A stretch of DNA of 64,000 nucleotides, from the NCBI GenBank assembly GCA_030645915.1, contig JAUSNO010000034.1, positions 1 to 64,000 on the forward strand, given 5' to 3'. Below the pieces are notes generated by a model. The model was not told where the DNA came from, did not search any database, and saw only the letters and a list, made by a program, of their open reading frames with translations. The DNA is from Undibacterium sp. (GTDB lineage: Bacteria > Pseudomonadota > Gammaproteobacteria > Burkholderiales > Burkholderiaceae_D). The position numbers and the translations under genes are program-made. Of the stretch, positions 8,501-17,823 are shown piece by piece (within the stretch, counting starts at the first letter, position 1; each line of letters starts with the position of its first letter).

Positions 8501-9330
8501 TAGCGTCAGTCGCACAGATTGAGTATGACGCCGGTGGCAGGGCTATCCTCGGTAGAGGTGTGTCGCTAGACATTACCGAACGAAAGCAAACGGAACTCGA
8601 ATTGCAGCAAAAGCGAACGGAGGTGGTACATCTTTCACGCATGGCTATGCTGGGTGAGCTGTCAGGTGCACTGGCGCATGAACTGAATCAGCCACTCACT
8701 GCGATTCTCAGTAATGCACAAGCGGCCCAGCGTTTTCTGACGCATGATACCGTCGATCTCGATGAGCTGCGTGAAATCCTACAGGATATTGTGGATGAAG
8801 ATAAGCGCGCCGGTGAGGTGATCCGGGGTCTGCGTCAGATGTTCGACAATGATGACATTGCGCACCAGAGTGTTGACATGAACGAACTTGTCATGGAAGT
8901 GGTCCACATCCTGCGCAGCGACATGATCAATCATGGCGTCAAAATGCAGATGGAGTTAGGCGCCGAAAGTCCGGTAGTGAACGCTGACCGCGTGCAGCTT
9001 CAGCAAGTGCTGATTAATCTGCTCATGAACGCCTGCGATGCGATGGAATTGACGGATGCCACTCAGCGTCTGTTGATCGTCCGTACCCGCATCACAGAGG
9101 TAAATGTCGACATTTCCGTGATTGACCAGGGACATGGGATTCACCCGTCTGCCCTGGATCTGGTGTTCGACTCTTTCTATACCACCAAGGATCGCGGGAT
9201 GGGCTTAGGTTTGTCGATCTGTCGCAACATCGTCAATGCCAGCGGAGGGGAACTTTGGTGTGAAAATAATGATGGCCGGGGCGCTAGCTTCCACTTCAGC
9301 ATGCCATTGCAGAGTAAGGTGAGCGCATGA
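5599..9330 (+). CDS. Multi-PAS sensor histidine kinase (FixL-like)
   Basis: About 1243 aa. Order: membrane segment at ~22-42, extracytoplasmic Cache-type sensor (~45-305, with ERLIVTATDKSRIM), second membrane segment (~312-332), HAMP, five PAS/PAC domains in series, then HisKA and HATPase. The phospho-acceptor is H1027 in GALAHELNQPLTAIL; the ATPase shows NLLMNACDAM (N box), DQGHGI (G1) and MGLGLSI (G2). Domain style is that of FixL/TodS kinases paired with FixJ-type regulators. ATG 5599 is my choice; none of the in-frame starts (GTG 5551, ATG 5560, ATG 5617) has a clear ribosome-binding site. Its stop overlaps the FixJ-like gene by ATGA. Signal unknown. Confidence 0.88.
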   Translation: MAIKSTMIDSINFKISPWRSINTRLTLLTLLIFWAGIWSLTIYAEHTLRQDMQRISGEQQLSTVSLLAAQVDQDLSERMSALKDIAASISPAMLENTKSLQLFLEQRQLLQHLFNAGVAVCDADGTAIADVPLKAGRLGTNYLDVDSVFNAIKNGKASIGRPIIGKKLQAPVFGMTVPIRDSEGKVIAALSGMVNLGKPNFLDNMTKNHYGKTGGYLLTIPSERLIVTATDKSRIMQELPAAGIHPMLDRFNQGYEGSAVFHNLLGVEVLGSARRIPVSDWMIGLMLPTAEAFAPIQHLQRSILLAAVFLTLLMGVMAWWVLRLQLAPLRLAAAALSKISRDESQLLSLPVARPDEIGLLINAFNQLLATLQQREITLQQSEHFVKLIAFNIPGMVGYWNRELRCTFACDEYRIWFDRTVEQMQGISMQDLLGEELFQKNKPCIDAVLRGENVQFERMLRRPDGTSGYTWGHYVAHQVDGVVQGFFVLESDITAQKKTQTALRQSEARYRRLAEDMPLSVATFLSDGTLTYANNVLAASTSMTQRDLVGTNFFNYLPTDDRALIREKLAGLTPEAPIESHEQRYALPGDREVYYRWTNRAFFDAAGALVSVQAVGEDISARKRLEQEREQYFRFFQLSTDLLCIADPSGYFKQISPSFTQLTGFEESELVAKPLMDFVQLEDRHCTEDEMTLQIQSRPTRHFENHYICKDGRIVLLSWSAYFDKLSGLTYASARDITRSRQTEDALRESQTRNQALISAIPDIIFTNTRDGEYLSVHASDPTMLFFPPEHFLHKKIEQVLPHSIAIPLMKAIVDAIDTGIVQHIQYQLPGDFAQEKIFDARVIASADDTAITIVRDISELERERMWHEIQLYHRLQAREQDLALASDAAKLGTCLHDLVLDVIWASDHWRSLYGFTATESLTMAVLLEKVHQSDRQAVQQVFSNKSRGSDKCEIEFRIELQDGGIRWIASVAQIEYDAGGRAILGRGVSLDITERKQTELELQQKRTEVVHLSRMAMLGELSGALAHELNQPLTAILSNAQAAQRFLTHDTVDLDELREILQDIVDEDKRAGEVIRGLRQMFDNDDIAHQSVDMNELVMEVVHILRSDMINHGVKMQMELGAESPVVNADRVQLQQVLINLLMNACDAMELTDATQRLLIVRTRITEVNVDISVIDQGHGIHPSALDLVFDSFYTTKDRGMGLGLSICRNIVNASGGELWCENNDGRGASFHFSMPLQSKVSA

Positions 9331-9956
9331 GCATCACACCCCGGATTTTTTTGATCGACGATCAGCCGGCAGTGCTCAAGGCGCTGTCGCGTCTGCTCGG
9401 TTCTGCCGGCTATGCGGTGACTTCATTCGGTGCGGCACAGGATTTTCTTGATAGCGGCAATACCGCGGCAGCTGGTTGCGTGGTGCTCGATCTGGCGATG
9501 CCGGGCATGAATGGGCTGGCGATGCAACTCGCCCTGAAGGCATGCGACAGCGCCTTGCCTATTATTTTCCTGACTGGCCACGGGGATATCGACACCGGGG
9601 TGCGCGCCATGAAGCTGGGCGCTTTTGATTTTCTCACCAAGCCTGTCGATGATGAAAGACTGCTTGCAGCGGTGCATGCGGCGCTTGAGAGAAATCACCA
9701 GATACGTAGCGACAGAACGGAACGCGATGACATTTTGCAACGTCTGGCAGAGCTTACGCCGCGTGAGCGCGAGGTTCTCTCACTGGTGGTTGAGGGCAAG
9801 CTGAACAAACAAGTGGCAGCCGATTTGGGTACGGTAGAAAAAACCATCAAGGTGCATAGAGCCAGGGTCATGACTAAAATGAAAGTTCGCACGCTGGCCG
9901 AGCTGGTACGTCTGGCAGACAAAGTCGGCATCCGTGGCTCTGCCGGGGCAAGTTAA
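9327..9956 (+). CDS. FixJ/NarL-type response regulator
   Basis: A 209-aa response regulator: receiver at ~5-120 with phospho-acceptor D55 (VVLDLAMPGMNG), T/S in FLTGHGD and the conserved lysine in FDFLTKP, then a LuxR-type helix-turn-helix at ~140-200 (LTPREREVLSLVVEGKLNKQ, with TVEKTIKVHRARVM). This is the TodT/FixJ family. Translational coupling (four-base overlap) to the multi-PAS kinase makes that kinase the cognate partner. Regulated genes are unknown; the 118-base gap downstream contains ATTGGA (10000-10005) and TCCAAT (about 10034-10039) arms that could be an operator for the following receiver gene. Confidence 0.9.
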   Translation: MSITPRIFLIDDQPAVLKALSRLLGSAGYAVTSFGAAQDFLDSGNTAAAGCVVLDLAMPGMNGLAMQLALKACDSALPIIFLTGHGDIDTGVRAMKLGAFDFLTKPVDDERLLAAVHAALERNHQIRSDRTERDDILQRLAELTPREREVLSLVVEGKLNKQVAADLGTVEKTIKVHRARVMTKMKVRTLAELVRLADKVGIRGSAGAS

Positions 9957-10074
9957 GGCAATACCAGAGATGCCACACTCGAGTTGTTGGCACCCCACTA
10001 TTGGATATCTTCGCTTAAAGCATTAGACCAAGGTCCAATATCCTCCCATTCGCAGGTCGCGTAGCTTCCTGCCT

Positions 10075-10458
10075 ATGCCAAAAATACTTCCATGGGTTGC
10101 CGTTGTTGATGATGAAGAGCCGATTCGTCGCGCCTTGCTGCGTCTGCTGCGTTCGTCTGGAATCAGGGCGCGCGCTTTCGCGTCCGGTACTGATTTTTTA
10201 GCTTCGCTTCCTACCAGCAAGCCCTACTGTGTGGTGCTTGACCTGAACATGCCAGAGATATCCGGATTTGATGTATTACTCAGCCTTAAGCAAAGCTCAC
10301 CGCAGATCGGCGTCGTCGTCATTACCGGACATCATTCGGCCGACATACAGGCCCGCGCCATGCTGGCCAAACCGCTCGCCTATCTGCGTAAACCAATGAA
10401 CGACCAGATCTTGATAGACGCCATCGGGCTGGCATTTTCGCAAGTCTGCCAGAGTTGA
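10075..10458 (+). CDS. Single-domain response regulator
   Basis: A 127-aa free-standing receiver domain. The acidic pocket is VDDEE at 11-15, the phospho-acceptor D56 (VVLDLNMPEISG), T/S in VVITGHHS and the conserved lysine in YLRKPMND. The sequence is closest in style to receivers of FixJ-type proteins with the HTH removed. It follows the FixJ-like gene by 118 bases in the same direction, so it may be an extra phosphate acceptor or modulator of the multi-PAS kinase. It might instead serve the chemotaxis genes downstream, but it does not look like CheY. Confidence 0.85.
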   Translation: MPKILPWVAVVDDEEPIRRALLRLLRSSGIRARAFASGTDFLASLPTSKPYCVVLDLNMPEISGFDVLLSLKQSSPQIGVVVITGHHSADIQARAMLAKPLAYLRKPMNDQILIDAIGLAFSQVCQS

Positions 10459-10571
10459 GCTGCGCCGGTATTGATCATGGCTGGAAAGCATTAGCTGATC
10501 GGAAAATACATGAAAAAACTATACGGTAAGGCAAAGACTTTACTGTTTTTATCGAATAACGGAGAGACGCA

Positions 10572-12317
10572 ATGAGTACAAAAAAGATGAAGGTAAGCAC
10601 CCGATTAAGCGCTGGTTTTGGACTTGTTCTGTCGCTGATGGTAGTCATGATAGTCATTACACTCATGCGGTTTGCCGGAATTGGTGCGATAGCCGACAGA
10701 ATTATCGAAAAAGACTGGGTAAAAGCGGAAGCAATCAACACCGTGGACAAATCGACACGCGCCAATGCCCGCGCCACTCTTGAACTGTTGATTGCGACCG
10801 ACCAGACGCAAGTTGCCAAAATTTATGAACGCATCAGTGTCAACAAGACCGCGATCAACGACGCCATCAAAACTTTGGAGGCATTAATTTACAAACCGGA
10901 AGGCAAGGACTTACTGGTCAAAATTAAGGAAACCCGCGCCAATTTTGTAACATCTTTCACCCGGGTCAGCAAACTCATAGAAGAAAATAAAAAAGACGAG
11001 GCAATCAGTCTGGTCAACAGTGAAACCTTACCTGCCCTGGCTATTCTTCAGCAGCACATCGACAGGCTGACAGAATTGCAGAAAAAAATCGTCACCGTCA
11101 GCGGCGCTGAGATCAAACAAGACATCAGTTCGACAAGCGCCCTTCTTCTTACCCTGGGCGGCCTTGGCTTGCTGGTCAGCGTGATCGCAGCGTTGATCAT
11201 CACCAGAACCTTACTGAAACAACTTGGCGGTGAACCCGATTATGCGGCGCATATTGCCGAGCGAATTGCCACCGGTGATCTGGGCGTAGAGATAGATACC
11301 AAGCCGCACGATCAGACCAGCCTGCTGGTCGCGATGAGAAGCATGCGCGACAGTCTTGCGCATATTGTTAGCCAGGTGCGCACCGGTACCGACACCATCG
11401 CCACTGCGTCAGCCCAGATTGCCGCAGGCAATCTCGATTTGTCATCACGCACCGAAGAACAAGCCAGTTCGCTCGAAGAGACAGCATCATCCATGGAAGA
11501 GCTGACCTCTACCGTCAGGCAAAACGCCGATAATGCCCGTCAGGCCAACCAACTGGCAGTGTCCGCCTCCGAAGTCGCGGTCAAGGGTGGTAGTGTGGTA
11601 TCGCAAGTCGTCGATACCATGGGCATGATCAATGCCTCATCGAAAAAAATAGTCGACATCATAGGCGTAATCGACGGCATCGCTTTTCAGACCAATATTC
11701 TTGCGTTAAATGCAGCGGTGGAAGCCGCCCGTGCCGGCGAACAGGGTCGAGGGTTTGCGGTAGTGGCTACCGAAGTGCGTAATCTGGCACAACGCTCGGC
11801 TGCCGCAGCGAAAGAAATCAAAACCCTGATAAGCGATTCGGTAGAAAAAGTCGAGATCGGCACCCGGCTGGTCGATGAGGCAGGCAGGACCATGCACGCC
11901 ATCGTCTCCAGCATTACCAGCGTGACCGATATCATGAGCGAGATCACGGCCGCCAGCCAGGAACAAACTTCAGGTATCGACCAGATCAATCAGGCCATCG
12001 CGCAAATGGATGAAGTGACACAGCAAAATGCATCCTTGGTGGAAGAAGCGGCGGCCGCAGCGGCGTCGCTGGAAGACCAGGCCGACCATCTGTCAGAAGT
12101 GGTCAGCATCTTTAAGCTCAATGAGGCGTATACCAAGGTGAGCGGGGTGCCGGCTCAAGCAACCTCCCTTCGGCTTGCGGAAACGGGCAATACCACAAGC
12201 AATCAGAAAATGCCCAAGCTGAGGGTGGTGAGCCAGGCATCTCCTGCTACTCGCGCCAACGCAAAAAAGATCGCCAACACGTCTAAAGTCATCGAGCAGG
12301 AGTGGGAAGAGTTTTAA
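10572..12317 (+). CDS. Methyl-accepting chemotaxis protein with CheR-docking tail
   Basis: A 581-aa transmembrane chemoreceptor: TM1 ~12-32, periplasmic four-helix-bundle ligand domain (~35-185), TM2 ~188-212, HAMP (~213-265), then the coiled-coil signalling domain with the highly conserved hairpin tip [20 protein letters not shown]. The C-terminus ends EWEEF, which resembles the NWETF pentapeptide that tethers methyltransferase CheR and methylesterase CheB in high-abundance receptors; the other two receptors in this window lack it. The start is preceded by GGAGAG. Ligand unknown. A strong terminator follows. Confidence 0.92.
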   Translation: MSTKKMKVSTRLSAGFGLVLSLMVVMIVITLMRFAGIGAIADRIIEKDWVKAEAINTVDKSTRANARATLELLIATDQTQVAKIYERISVNKTAINDAIKTLEALIYKPEGKDLLVKIKETRANFVTSFTRVSKLIEENKKDEAISLVNSETLPALAILQQHIDRLTELQKKIVTVSGAEIKQDISSTSALLLTLGGLGLLVSVIAALIITRTLLKQLGGEPDYAAHIAERIATGDLGVEIDTKPHDQTSLLVAMRSMRDSLAHIVSQVRTGTDTIATASAQIAAGNLDLSSRTEEQASSLEETASSMEELTSTVRQNADNARQANQLAVSASEVAVKGGSVVSQVVDTMGMINASSKKIVDIIGVIDGIAFQTNILALNAAVEAARAGEQGRGFAVVATEVRNLAQRSAAAAKEIKTLISDSVEKVEIGTRLVDEAGRTMHAIVSSITSVTDIMSEITAASQEQTSGIDQINQAIAQMDEVTQQNASLVEEAAAAAASLEDQADHLSEVVSIFKLNEAYTKVSGVPAQATSLRLAETGNTTSNQKMPKLRVVSQASPATRANAKKIANTSKVIEQEWEEF

Positions 12318-12324
12318 GTCAAGA

Positions 12325-12393
12325 AAGCCACTTGCTGTCTGCCGGAGATGGCAATGTGTCCGGCAGACAGCAAGCGGCTTCCCCCCTATTTTT
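12325..12393 (+). terminator. Strong intrinsic terminator after the chemoreceptor gene
   Basis: Stem 12325-12346 / 12359-12380, 22 base pairs with one mismatch (core ACTTGCTGTCTGCCGGA), a 12-base loop, then CCCCCCTATTTTT. It separates the two adjacent chemoreceptor genes into different transcription units. Confidence 0.85.
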
Positions 12394-12482
12394 CAGCCTC
12401 GCAGCAATTCGTTAACCAATAAAAAAACAGTGATTTTTTTGTAGTTTCCCCAAAAAAAAGTAATATCAACCAGGGTTCTACC

Positions 12483-14159
12483 ATGCGCAATAATCTGCCT
12501 GTCACCAATCAGGAATATGTCCTGCACGATACTGAAACGATAGTTTCCAAAACCGACCTTCAGGGCAATATTACCTATGTCAATGAGGCCTTCCTGCGCA
12601 TTAGCGGATTTTCTGAAACAGAGTTGATCGGTGCGCCACAGAACATCGTGCGTCATCCGGACATGCCGGTGGAAGCCTTCGCAGATTTTTGGCGCACCGT
12701 TAAAGAGGGTAAATCATGGACCGGCCTTGTCAAGAATCGCTGTAAAAATGGCGATCATTATTGGGTAGAGGCGAACGCCGCACCGCTGATTAAAGACGGC
12801 CAGATGATAGGTTTTACCTCAATCCGCGTCAAGCCTACGAGAGCGCAGGTTAGTGCTGCGGAAGCGGCCTATCGCGCCATAAAAAGTGGTGACAGCAGTC
12901 TGGAAATCCGGGAAGGCGTGGCCTTGCGCCGTTCGTCATGGAATAAGCTCAATTTCTATTCGAGATTATCGATTGCGACCAGATTGATCAGTTTCGTCAG
13001 CCTGATGATACTGTTGTTCGCCAGCATGGCGCTGCTGTCTTATCTCGGGCGTGTCGACAGCATCCATTCCAGCACGGCACTGACCGTAGAACTTGCTCTG
13101 CTGGGCATCGCGTTGGCGATATTTTTTGGCGTCAGCTGTTACAAGATGATCGTTCCGCCACTGGATCAGGTGCTGCGCGACATCGAACTCATGAGCTCAG
13201 GCGATCTGTCAGGGAAAATTGTATCCGAAGGAAATAGCGAGATCGGAAAAATGACGCAATCCTTGCGTGTGCTGCAGACAAATATCAAGTTACTGATAGG
13301 GCAAATTAAGCAATCCACTGGGCAAGTCAGCCAAGGCGCAAATGAAATTGCGGTTGGCAATGCCGATCTGTCCGGGCGTACCGAATCGCAGGCCAGTTCG
13401 CTGGAAGAAACCGCATCTTCCATGGAAGAGCTGACCACGACCGTCAGGCAAAATGCGGACAATGCGCGCCAAGCCAGCCAACTGGTGATCGGTACCGCGC
13501 AAATTGCAGAAAAGGGCGGCCAGACAGTGGCAAATGTGGTCAATACGATGGGGGCGATCAAGGCCAGTTCAGGAAAGATTGCCGACATCATCAGCGTGAT
13601 TGACGGCATTGCGTTTCAAACCAATATCCTGGCATTGAATGCGGCCGTCGAAGCTGCAAGAGCTGGCGAACAAGGTAGGGGATTTGCGGTAGTCGCCACC
13701 GAAGTGCGCAGTCTGGCACAGCGCAGCGCCAATGCGGCGAAAGAAATCAAAACCTTGATCAGTGATTCGGTCGAGGCCGTGGATGCCGGAGGAAGACAGG
13801 TCGATGAGGCTGGCAAGACCATGACCGAGATAGTCAATGGCGTGAAACGCGCGGCCGACATCATGCGAGACATTACCGTCGCCAGTCAGGAGCAAAGCGC
13901 TGGTATTGAGCAGGTCAATCAGGCAGTCACCCAGATGGATGATATGACACAGCAAAACGCAGCCCTGGTCGAACAAGCTGCAGCCGCAGCTGAGAGCATG
14001 AAAGCACAGGCGATCATATTAAGTGAGCTGGTGAACTCATTCAGTTTAGTCCGGGGAAATGCGCACGCTAAGGATGCGGGTCCCCTCACCCGGATAGTGG
14101 CGGTTGGGCAAAAAAATCCGGCTACCCTTGCGCAAAGCCGGCTTAAGCGTCTGGCCTGA
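12483..14159 (+). CDS. aer: Aer-like aerotaxis/energy-taxis receptor
   Basis: A 558-aa chemoreceptor with an N-terminal cytosolic PAS domain (~10-118) of the FAD-binding Aer type: [27 protein letters not shown] and [14 protein letters not shown] are close to E. coli Aer. Two closely spaced hydrophobic segments (~170-190 and ~195-215) form the membrane anchor with no periplasmic domain, followed by HAMP and a standard methyl-accepting signalling domain. It would report redox or electron-transport state to CheA. It lacks a CheR-docking pentapeptide (ends RLKRLA). Its own promoter is implied by the terminator upstream. The next gene, a c-di-GMP enzyme, is in the same direction. Confidence 0.88.
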   Translation: MRNNLPVTNQEYVLHDTETIVSKTDLQGNITYVNEAFLRISGFSETELIGAPQNIVRHPDMPVEAFADFWRTVKEGKSWTGLVKNRCKNGDHYWVEANAAPLIKDGQMIGFTSIRVKPTRAQVSAAEAAYRAIKSGDSSLEIREGVALRRSSWNKLNFYSRLSIATRLISFVSLMILLFASMALLSYLGRVDSIHSSTALTVELALLGIALAIFFGVSCYKMIVPPLDQVLRDIELMSSGDLSGKIVSEGNSEIGKMTQSLRVLQTNIKLLIGQIKQSTGQVSQGANEIAVGNADLSGRTESQASSLEETASSMEELTTTVRQNADNARQASQLVIGTAQIAEKGGQTVANVVNTMGAIKASSGKIADIISVIDGIAFQTNILALNAAVEAARAGEQGRGFAVVATEVRSLAQRSANAAKEIKTLISDSVEAVDAGGRQVDEAGKTMTEIVNGVKRAADIMRDITVASQEQSAGIEQVNQAVTQMDDMTQQNAALVEQAAAAAESMKAQAIILSELVNSFSLVRGNAHAKDAGPLTRIVAVGQKNPATLAQSRLKRLA

Positions 14160-14289
14160 ACGCGCCCCTGGTCTGAACCGGTGCATTGCATGGCAAGAAG
14201 AATCTGCTGCCGTGCCATATCAGACAGTTAAATAAAACGAACGAGTTATTTCGAGATGAAGAGTTGGCATAAATAAAATAGTTGTCTAC

Positions 14290-16863
14290 ATGAGAAAAAA
14301 ACATACGCATCCATACCAGACTGCTGCCGGGCTGATATTGCTGGCACTGGCCGGACCTTTATTGTGGTGGGTTTCGTCGTCGGCGCGGCAGATTGTCTTT
14401 GAGACCAGACAATTTGTGTTTTGGCACAGTGCGTTGGAAACCTTCGCTATCGTGGTCGCCATGCTGGTGTTTGTTACCGGCTATCGGGCGATTTTGTCGG
14501 CACGGAGAGGGACCGTGATGCTGCTGGGGATAGCATTCTTTGGTGTCGGCTTGCTCGATTTCCTGCACACCATGAGTTATGTCGGCATGCCCGATGTGCT
14601 GACGGTGAACTCCTCGCAGAAATCCATCTTTTTTTGGCTGTCCGCGCGACTGCTCGCTGCCGGCGCATTGCTGCTGTATATCGCCGCGCCTGTCGTGCCG
14701 CGTATCGGCCTGGTAAAAAAACGACTGGCGCTGCTGGCAATGCTTGCAGTGATAGGCATCGTCGCTTGGGTTGGCGTGTTCCGTATCGACAGCGTCCCGG
14801 CGCTATTCATTCCAGGACAAGGATTGACACCCTTGAAAGTGACTTTGGAATGGCTGATTATCTCTGTTAACGTGCTGACGCTGCTGGTGCTATGGTGGCG
14901 CCGTCAAGTATTGGTCAATGAATGCGTGATGGCACTGGCGTTTGCGGTGCTCCTGTCGGCGATTTCAGAACTGTTCTTTACGATGTTAGGCAGCATCGAC
15001 AAAGACGCTGCTAACGTGCTGGGACATTTGTATAAGCTTGCCGCTTACCTTTACCTATTTCACGCCACCTTTAACGAAGCTTTACGCCGCCCTCTGGAGC
15101 GATTGGATATACAGCATCTGAGGGAAAAACTGATACTGAGCGCGTCGCCGGATGGCATTTTGTGGGTGGACCAAAACGGCTGTATTTTGATGGTCAACCC
15201 TGCCATGACTACGCTGACAGGTTATGCGATCAATGAGATGGTCGGCCAAAATGTAAGCATGTTTTTACCCGAGCATTTGCGCGCTCGTCACGCACAATCG
15301 ATGCGAAATTATTTCATGGCACCGCTTCCGCGTGCAATGGGATTGATGGATTTGAAATTATTGCGTCGTGATGGCCAGATGCTACCTGTGGATATCTCTC
15401 TAGGACACTGGAAGGATGAAGGGGAGAACCATGCCATTGCATATATTCGCGACCTGACCGAACGCAAAAAATTTGAGGAGTCCCTGCGGCATCAGGCAAC
15501 TCACGATGAGCTCACTGGCTTACCCAATCGCACGCTGCTGCTGGACCGGCTGCAACAGGCCATGACACTCAGCGAGCGGAACGCCCGCTATGCTGCTTTG
15601 CTATTGATCGATCTGGATAATTTCAAGACCCTCAATGACACGCTTGGGCATGACGTCGGTGACTTATTGTTAAAGCAAGTGGCGAACCGCCTAGCATTGT
15701 GCATGCATGACGGCGACACCGTGGCAAGACTGGGCGGAGACGAATTTGTCATCATCCTTTTAAATCTGAATGCCAGTGAAGGTGATGCGGCTTCGGGTAC
15801 TAAAATTGCTGCAAAAAAGATTCTTGATACCCTCAACCAGAGCTACCAGTTTGGCGACCGTATCCACAACAGTGCGGCAAGTATCGGTGCCACCCTGTTT
15901 CGCGGCCACGCCATCAACATTGAGAACCTGATGAAGCAGGCAGATATCGCCATGTACCGGGCTAAGGAGACCGGGCGTAATGTCATCCGGTTCTTTGATC
16001 CGACCATGGAGTCCGTCTTGTTGAAGCGAGTCACGATGGAAAAAGACCTGCGCGATGCGATTGTGGCGCATCAGTTCGTGTTGCACTACCAGGCCCAGGT
16101 GGAGGGGAAAGGGCACATCACTGGCGCCGAAGTGCTGCTGCGCTGGCAGCATCCGGAGCGCGGTATGGTTCCCCCCATGGATTTCATCCCGCTTGCCGAA
16201 GAGACCGGCTTGATTTTGCCCTTGGGCCGCTGGGTGCTGGAAACGGCCTGCGTACAGCTGGCGATCTGGGCACATCAGTCCGCCACGAGCGAACTGACGC
16301 TGGCGGTGAATGTCAGTTCCCGTCAATTCAGACAGCCCGATTTTGTCACGCAGGTCCTGGACATACTGAAACAGAGCGGTGCCAATCCCCTCAAGCTTAA
16401 ACTGGAGCTGACCGAGAGCCTGCTGGCCGATGACCTGGAGGAAATTATCGAGAAAATGCTGGCATTGAAAGTTGTCGGTGTCGGCTTCTCGCTTGACGAT
16501 TTTGGCACTGGCTACTCGTCGCTGTCTTACCTGAAAAAACTGCCGTTGGATCAGCTGAAGATCGATCAGTCCTTTGTGCGCGATGTGCTGACCGACCAGA
16601 ACGATGCGGCCATTGTCAGAACCGTGGTGGCGCTGGCGGATGGGCTTGGGCTAAGCGTGATCGCAGAGGGGGTTGAAAACGCGGCGCAGATGGAGATACT
16701 GGCTGCTGCGGGCTGTCATGCCTATCAGGGCTATCTGTTTAGCCGGCCGTTGCCACTCCCGGTCTTTGAGGCTTACCATCAGTTCGTGGCGAAGCGTAGC
16801 GTCCCGGAAAGTGATGCAATTGATCCTGATCATCGAGGTGTTACATCCGGGAAAACCGCCTGA
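14290..16863 (+). CDS. MASE3-PAS-GGDEF-EAL c-di-GMP enzyme
   Basis: An 857-aa inner-membrane protein. Residues ~10-260 are a MASE3 sensory domain with about seven hydrophobic helices and the signature LLDFLHTMSYVGMPD. Then come PAS (~275-390), GGDEF (~400-565, intact ARLGGDEFVII) and EAL (~580-835). The EAL signature reads EVLLR, keeping the metal-binding Glu and Arg; other catalytic motifs are present (NVSSRQF, LELTES, LDDFGTGYSSL, KIDQSFV, AEGVEN). So both c-di-GMP synthesis and hydrolysis are possible. The signal for MASE3 is unknown. A palindromic repeat follows 21 bases after the stop. Confidence 0.9.
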   Translation: MRKKHTHPYQTAAGLILLALAGPLLWWVSSSARQIVFETRQFVFWHSALETFAIVVAMLVFVTGYRAILSARRGTVMLLGIAFFGVGLLDFLHTMSYVGMPDVLTVNSSQKSIFFWLSARLLAAGALLLYIAAPVVPRIGLVKKRLALLAMLAVIGIVAWVGVFRIDSVPALFIPGQGLTPLKVTLEWLIISVNVLTLLVLWWRRQVLVNECVMALAFAVLLSAISELFFTMLGSIDKDAANVLGHLYKLAAYLYLFHATFNEALRRPLERLDIQHLREKLILSASPDGILWVDQNGCILMVNPAMTTLTGYAINEMVGQNVSMFLPEHLRARHAQSMRNYFMAPLPRAMGLMDLKLLRRDGQMLPVDISLGHWKDEGENHAIAYIRDLTERKKFEESLRHQATHDELTGLPNRTLLLDRLQQAMTLSERNARYAALLLIDLDNFKTLNDTLGHDVGDLLLKQVANRLALCMHDGDTVARLGGDEFVIILLNLNASEGDAASGTKIAAKKILDTLNQSYQFGDRIHNSAASIGATLFRGHAINIENLMKQADIAMYRAKETGRNVIRFFDPTMESVLLKRVTMEKDLRDAIVAHQFVLHYQAQVEGKGHITGAEVLLRWQHPERGMVPPMDFIPLAEETGLILPLGRWVLETACVQLAIWAHQSATSELTLAVNVSSRQFRQPDFVTQVLDILKQSGANPLKLKLELTESLLADDLEEIIEKMLALKVVGVGFSLDDFGTGYSSLSYLKKLPLDQLKIDQSFVRDVLTDQNDAAIVRTVVALADGLGLSVIAEGVENAAQMEILAAAGCHAYQGYLFSRPLPLPVFEAYHQFVAKRSVPESDAIDPDHRGVTSGKTA

Positions 16864-16884
16864 GCTGGATTTAAAAATCATCAG

Positions 16885-16956
16885 GCCCATCACGTAATCC
16901 CCGCACGGCCTGCAGCACGGCAAGCTGGAAACCCGCATGGGTATTGCGTGACGGGC
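16885..16956. repeat. 72-bp palindromic repeat, copy C (degenerate)
   Basis: The right arm ACCCGCATGGGTATTGCGTG plus ACGGGC fits the family; the left arm GCCCATCACGTAATCCCC has several substitutions. It lies 3' of the MASE3 gene, without a T-tract. Confidence 0.65.
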
Positions 16957-17072
16957 ATGCCTGTATGGATTTCTCGATATCTGCCAGCTGAAAAGAACGC
17001 GCTTGTTTTCTGCTGCTTGATCTAACATCATACAGTCAGGGAACAGGGAGAACTGCCGCATAAAGACCATTC

Positions 17073-17088
17073 CACGGCCGCGGCCGTG
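17073..17088. repeat. Perfect 16-bp GC-rich palindrome
   Basis: CACGGCCGCGGCCGTG is self-complementary with no loop. It lies in the decayed-looking region between the MASE3 gene and the small reading frame at 17150. No function can be assigned. Confidence 0.45.
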
Positions 17089-17149
17089 TGCCTATTTTGG
17101 TCTGTGAACCCGGCCCTCATTCAGCAATGTAGATGATGACGAGGATACG

Positions 17150-17278
17150 ATGAAAGCTCATTTACTCGACACGCCAGAATTAACATCTTTCAATAAGGTC
17201 CTGAAAGAAATCATGGCCGATGGCACTGCCAGAAAAATCAGAAACAAATACCTCCATTTGCCCGCCGGCGGCCAATAG
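17150..17278 (+). pseudogene. Small reading frame resembling the C-terminus of a family-3 substrate-binding protein
   Basis: A 42-codon frame with GAGG seven bases upstream of its ATG. Its product (LTSFNKVLKEIMADG, then TARKIRNKYL) resembles the last ~35 residues of amino-acid-type periplasmic binding proteins, where a helix of the form FNKVLKEMKADGTY.KI..KYL closes the fold. The same frame stays open upstream to a stop at 17105-17107. I infer a 3' remnant of a deleted binding-protein gene; a true small protein is the alternative. It ends nine bases before the convergent DUF2721 gene. Confidence 0.4.
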
Positions 17279-17287
17279 TTGCCGGAT

Positions 17288-17758
17288 TTAAATGTGCCGC
17301 TTTCTGCCGATTTCTCTTTGGCGGGCAAGGGTCTTGGTCGCGACGAAAATTTCACGCAAAAAATAGATGAAGCTGCCGACCAGGGCAAAGATGCCGCCGA
17401 CAAACAAGGCGGCAATCAGCTTATCGAGCCCCAGCCCGGTCGCATCGCCCAGAAACAGCGAGGCAATCACCAGACAGACCAGCAAGGCGCAGGAAGTGCT
17501 GAGGGTAATGGCGCGGTTGATCAGGTGCGTGCGGTCGTACAATTCATCGAGCTCCCTTAAATGCTCGTCGTGATTGTTTTTGCGTTTATCCTCGTCATCG
17601 ATTTGCAGCAGATTTTCTATGATCCGGGAGCGATCAATGATGCGCGCCAGCCTGTTGGTGAGCACCATCAGATTGGTTCCCACGCCGGCCAGCAAAAATA
17701 CCGGTGCAACCGAAAGTTGAATGATGTGGGCAACATCACCTAATTGTAGTGTGATCAA
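17288..17758 (-). CDS. DUF2721 family membrane protein
   Basis: About 156 aa, inner membrane. Three hydrophobic stretches: near the N-terminus (LSVAPVFLLAGVGTNLMVL), ~75-95 (LSTSCALLVCLVIASLFLG) and ~100-122 (LIAALFVGGIFALVGSFIYFL), with a charged cytosolic segment rich in Asp/Glu/Arg between the first two. VAPVFLLAGVG and TNRLARIIDRSR are typical of DUF2721. No ATG lies at the N-terminus; TTG 17758 is chosen because AGGA precedes it, with TTG 17773 as alternative. Function unknown. It is divergent from the dioxygenase gene 66 bases away. Confidence 0.78.
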   Translation of the reverse strand: MITLQLGDVAHIIQLSVAPVFLLAGVGTNLMVLTNRLARIIDRSRIIENLLQIDDEDKRKNNHDEHLRELDELYDRTHLINRAITLSTSCALLVCLVIASLFLGDATGLGLDKLIAALFVGGIFALVGSFIYFLREIFVATKTLARQREIGRKRHI

Positions 17759-17823
17759 AATGGCTTCCTGCAAATGTGGGATACTTGATTTTATCAGCCC
17801 TTTGCCTTTTCAAGGAAAACCTC

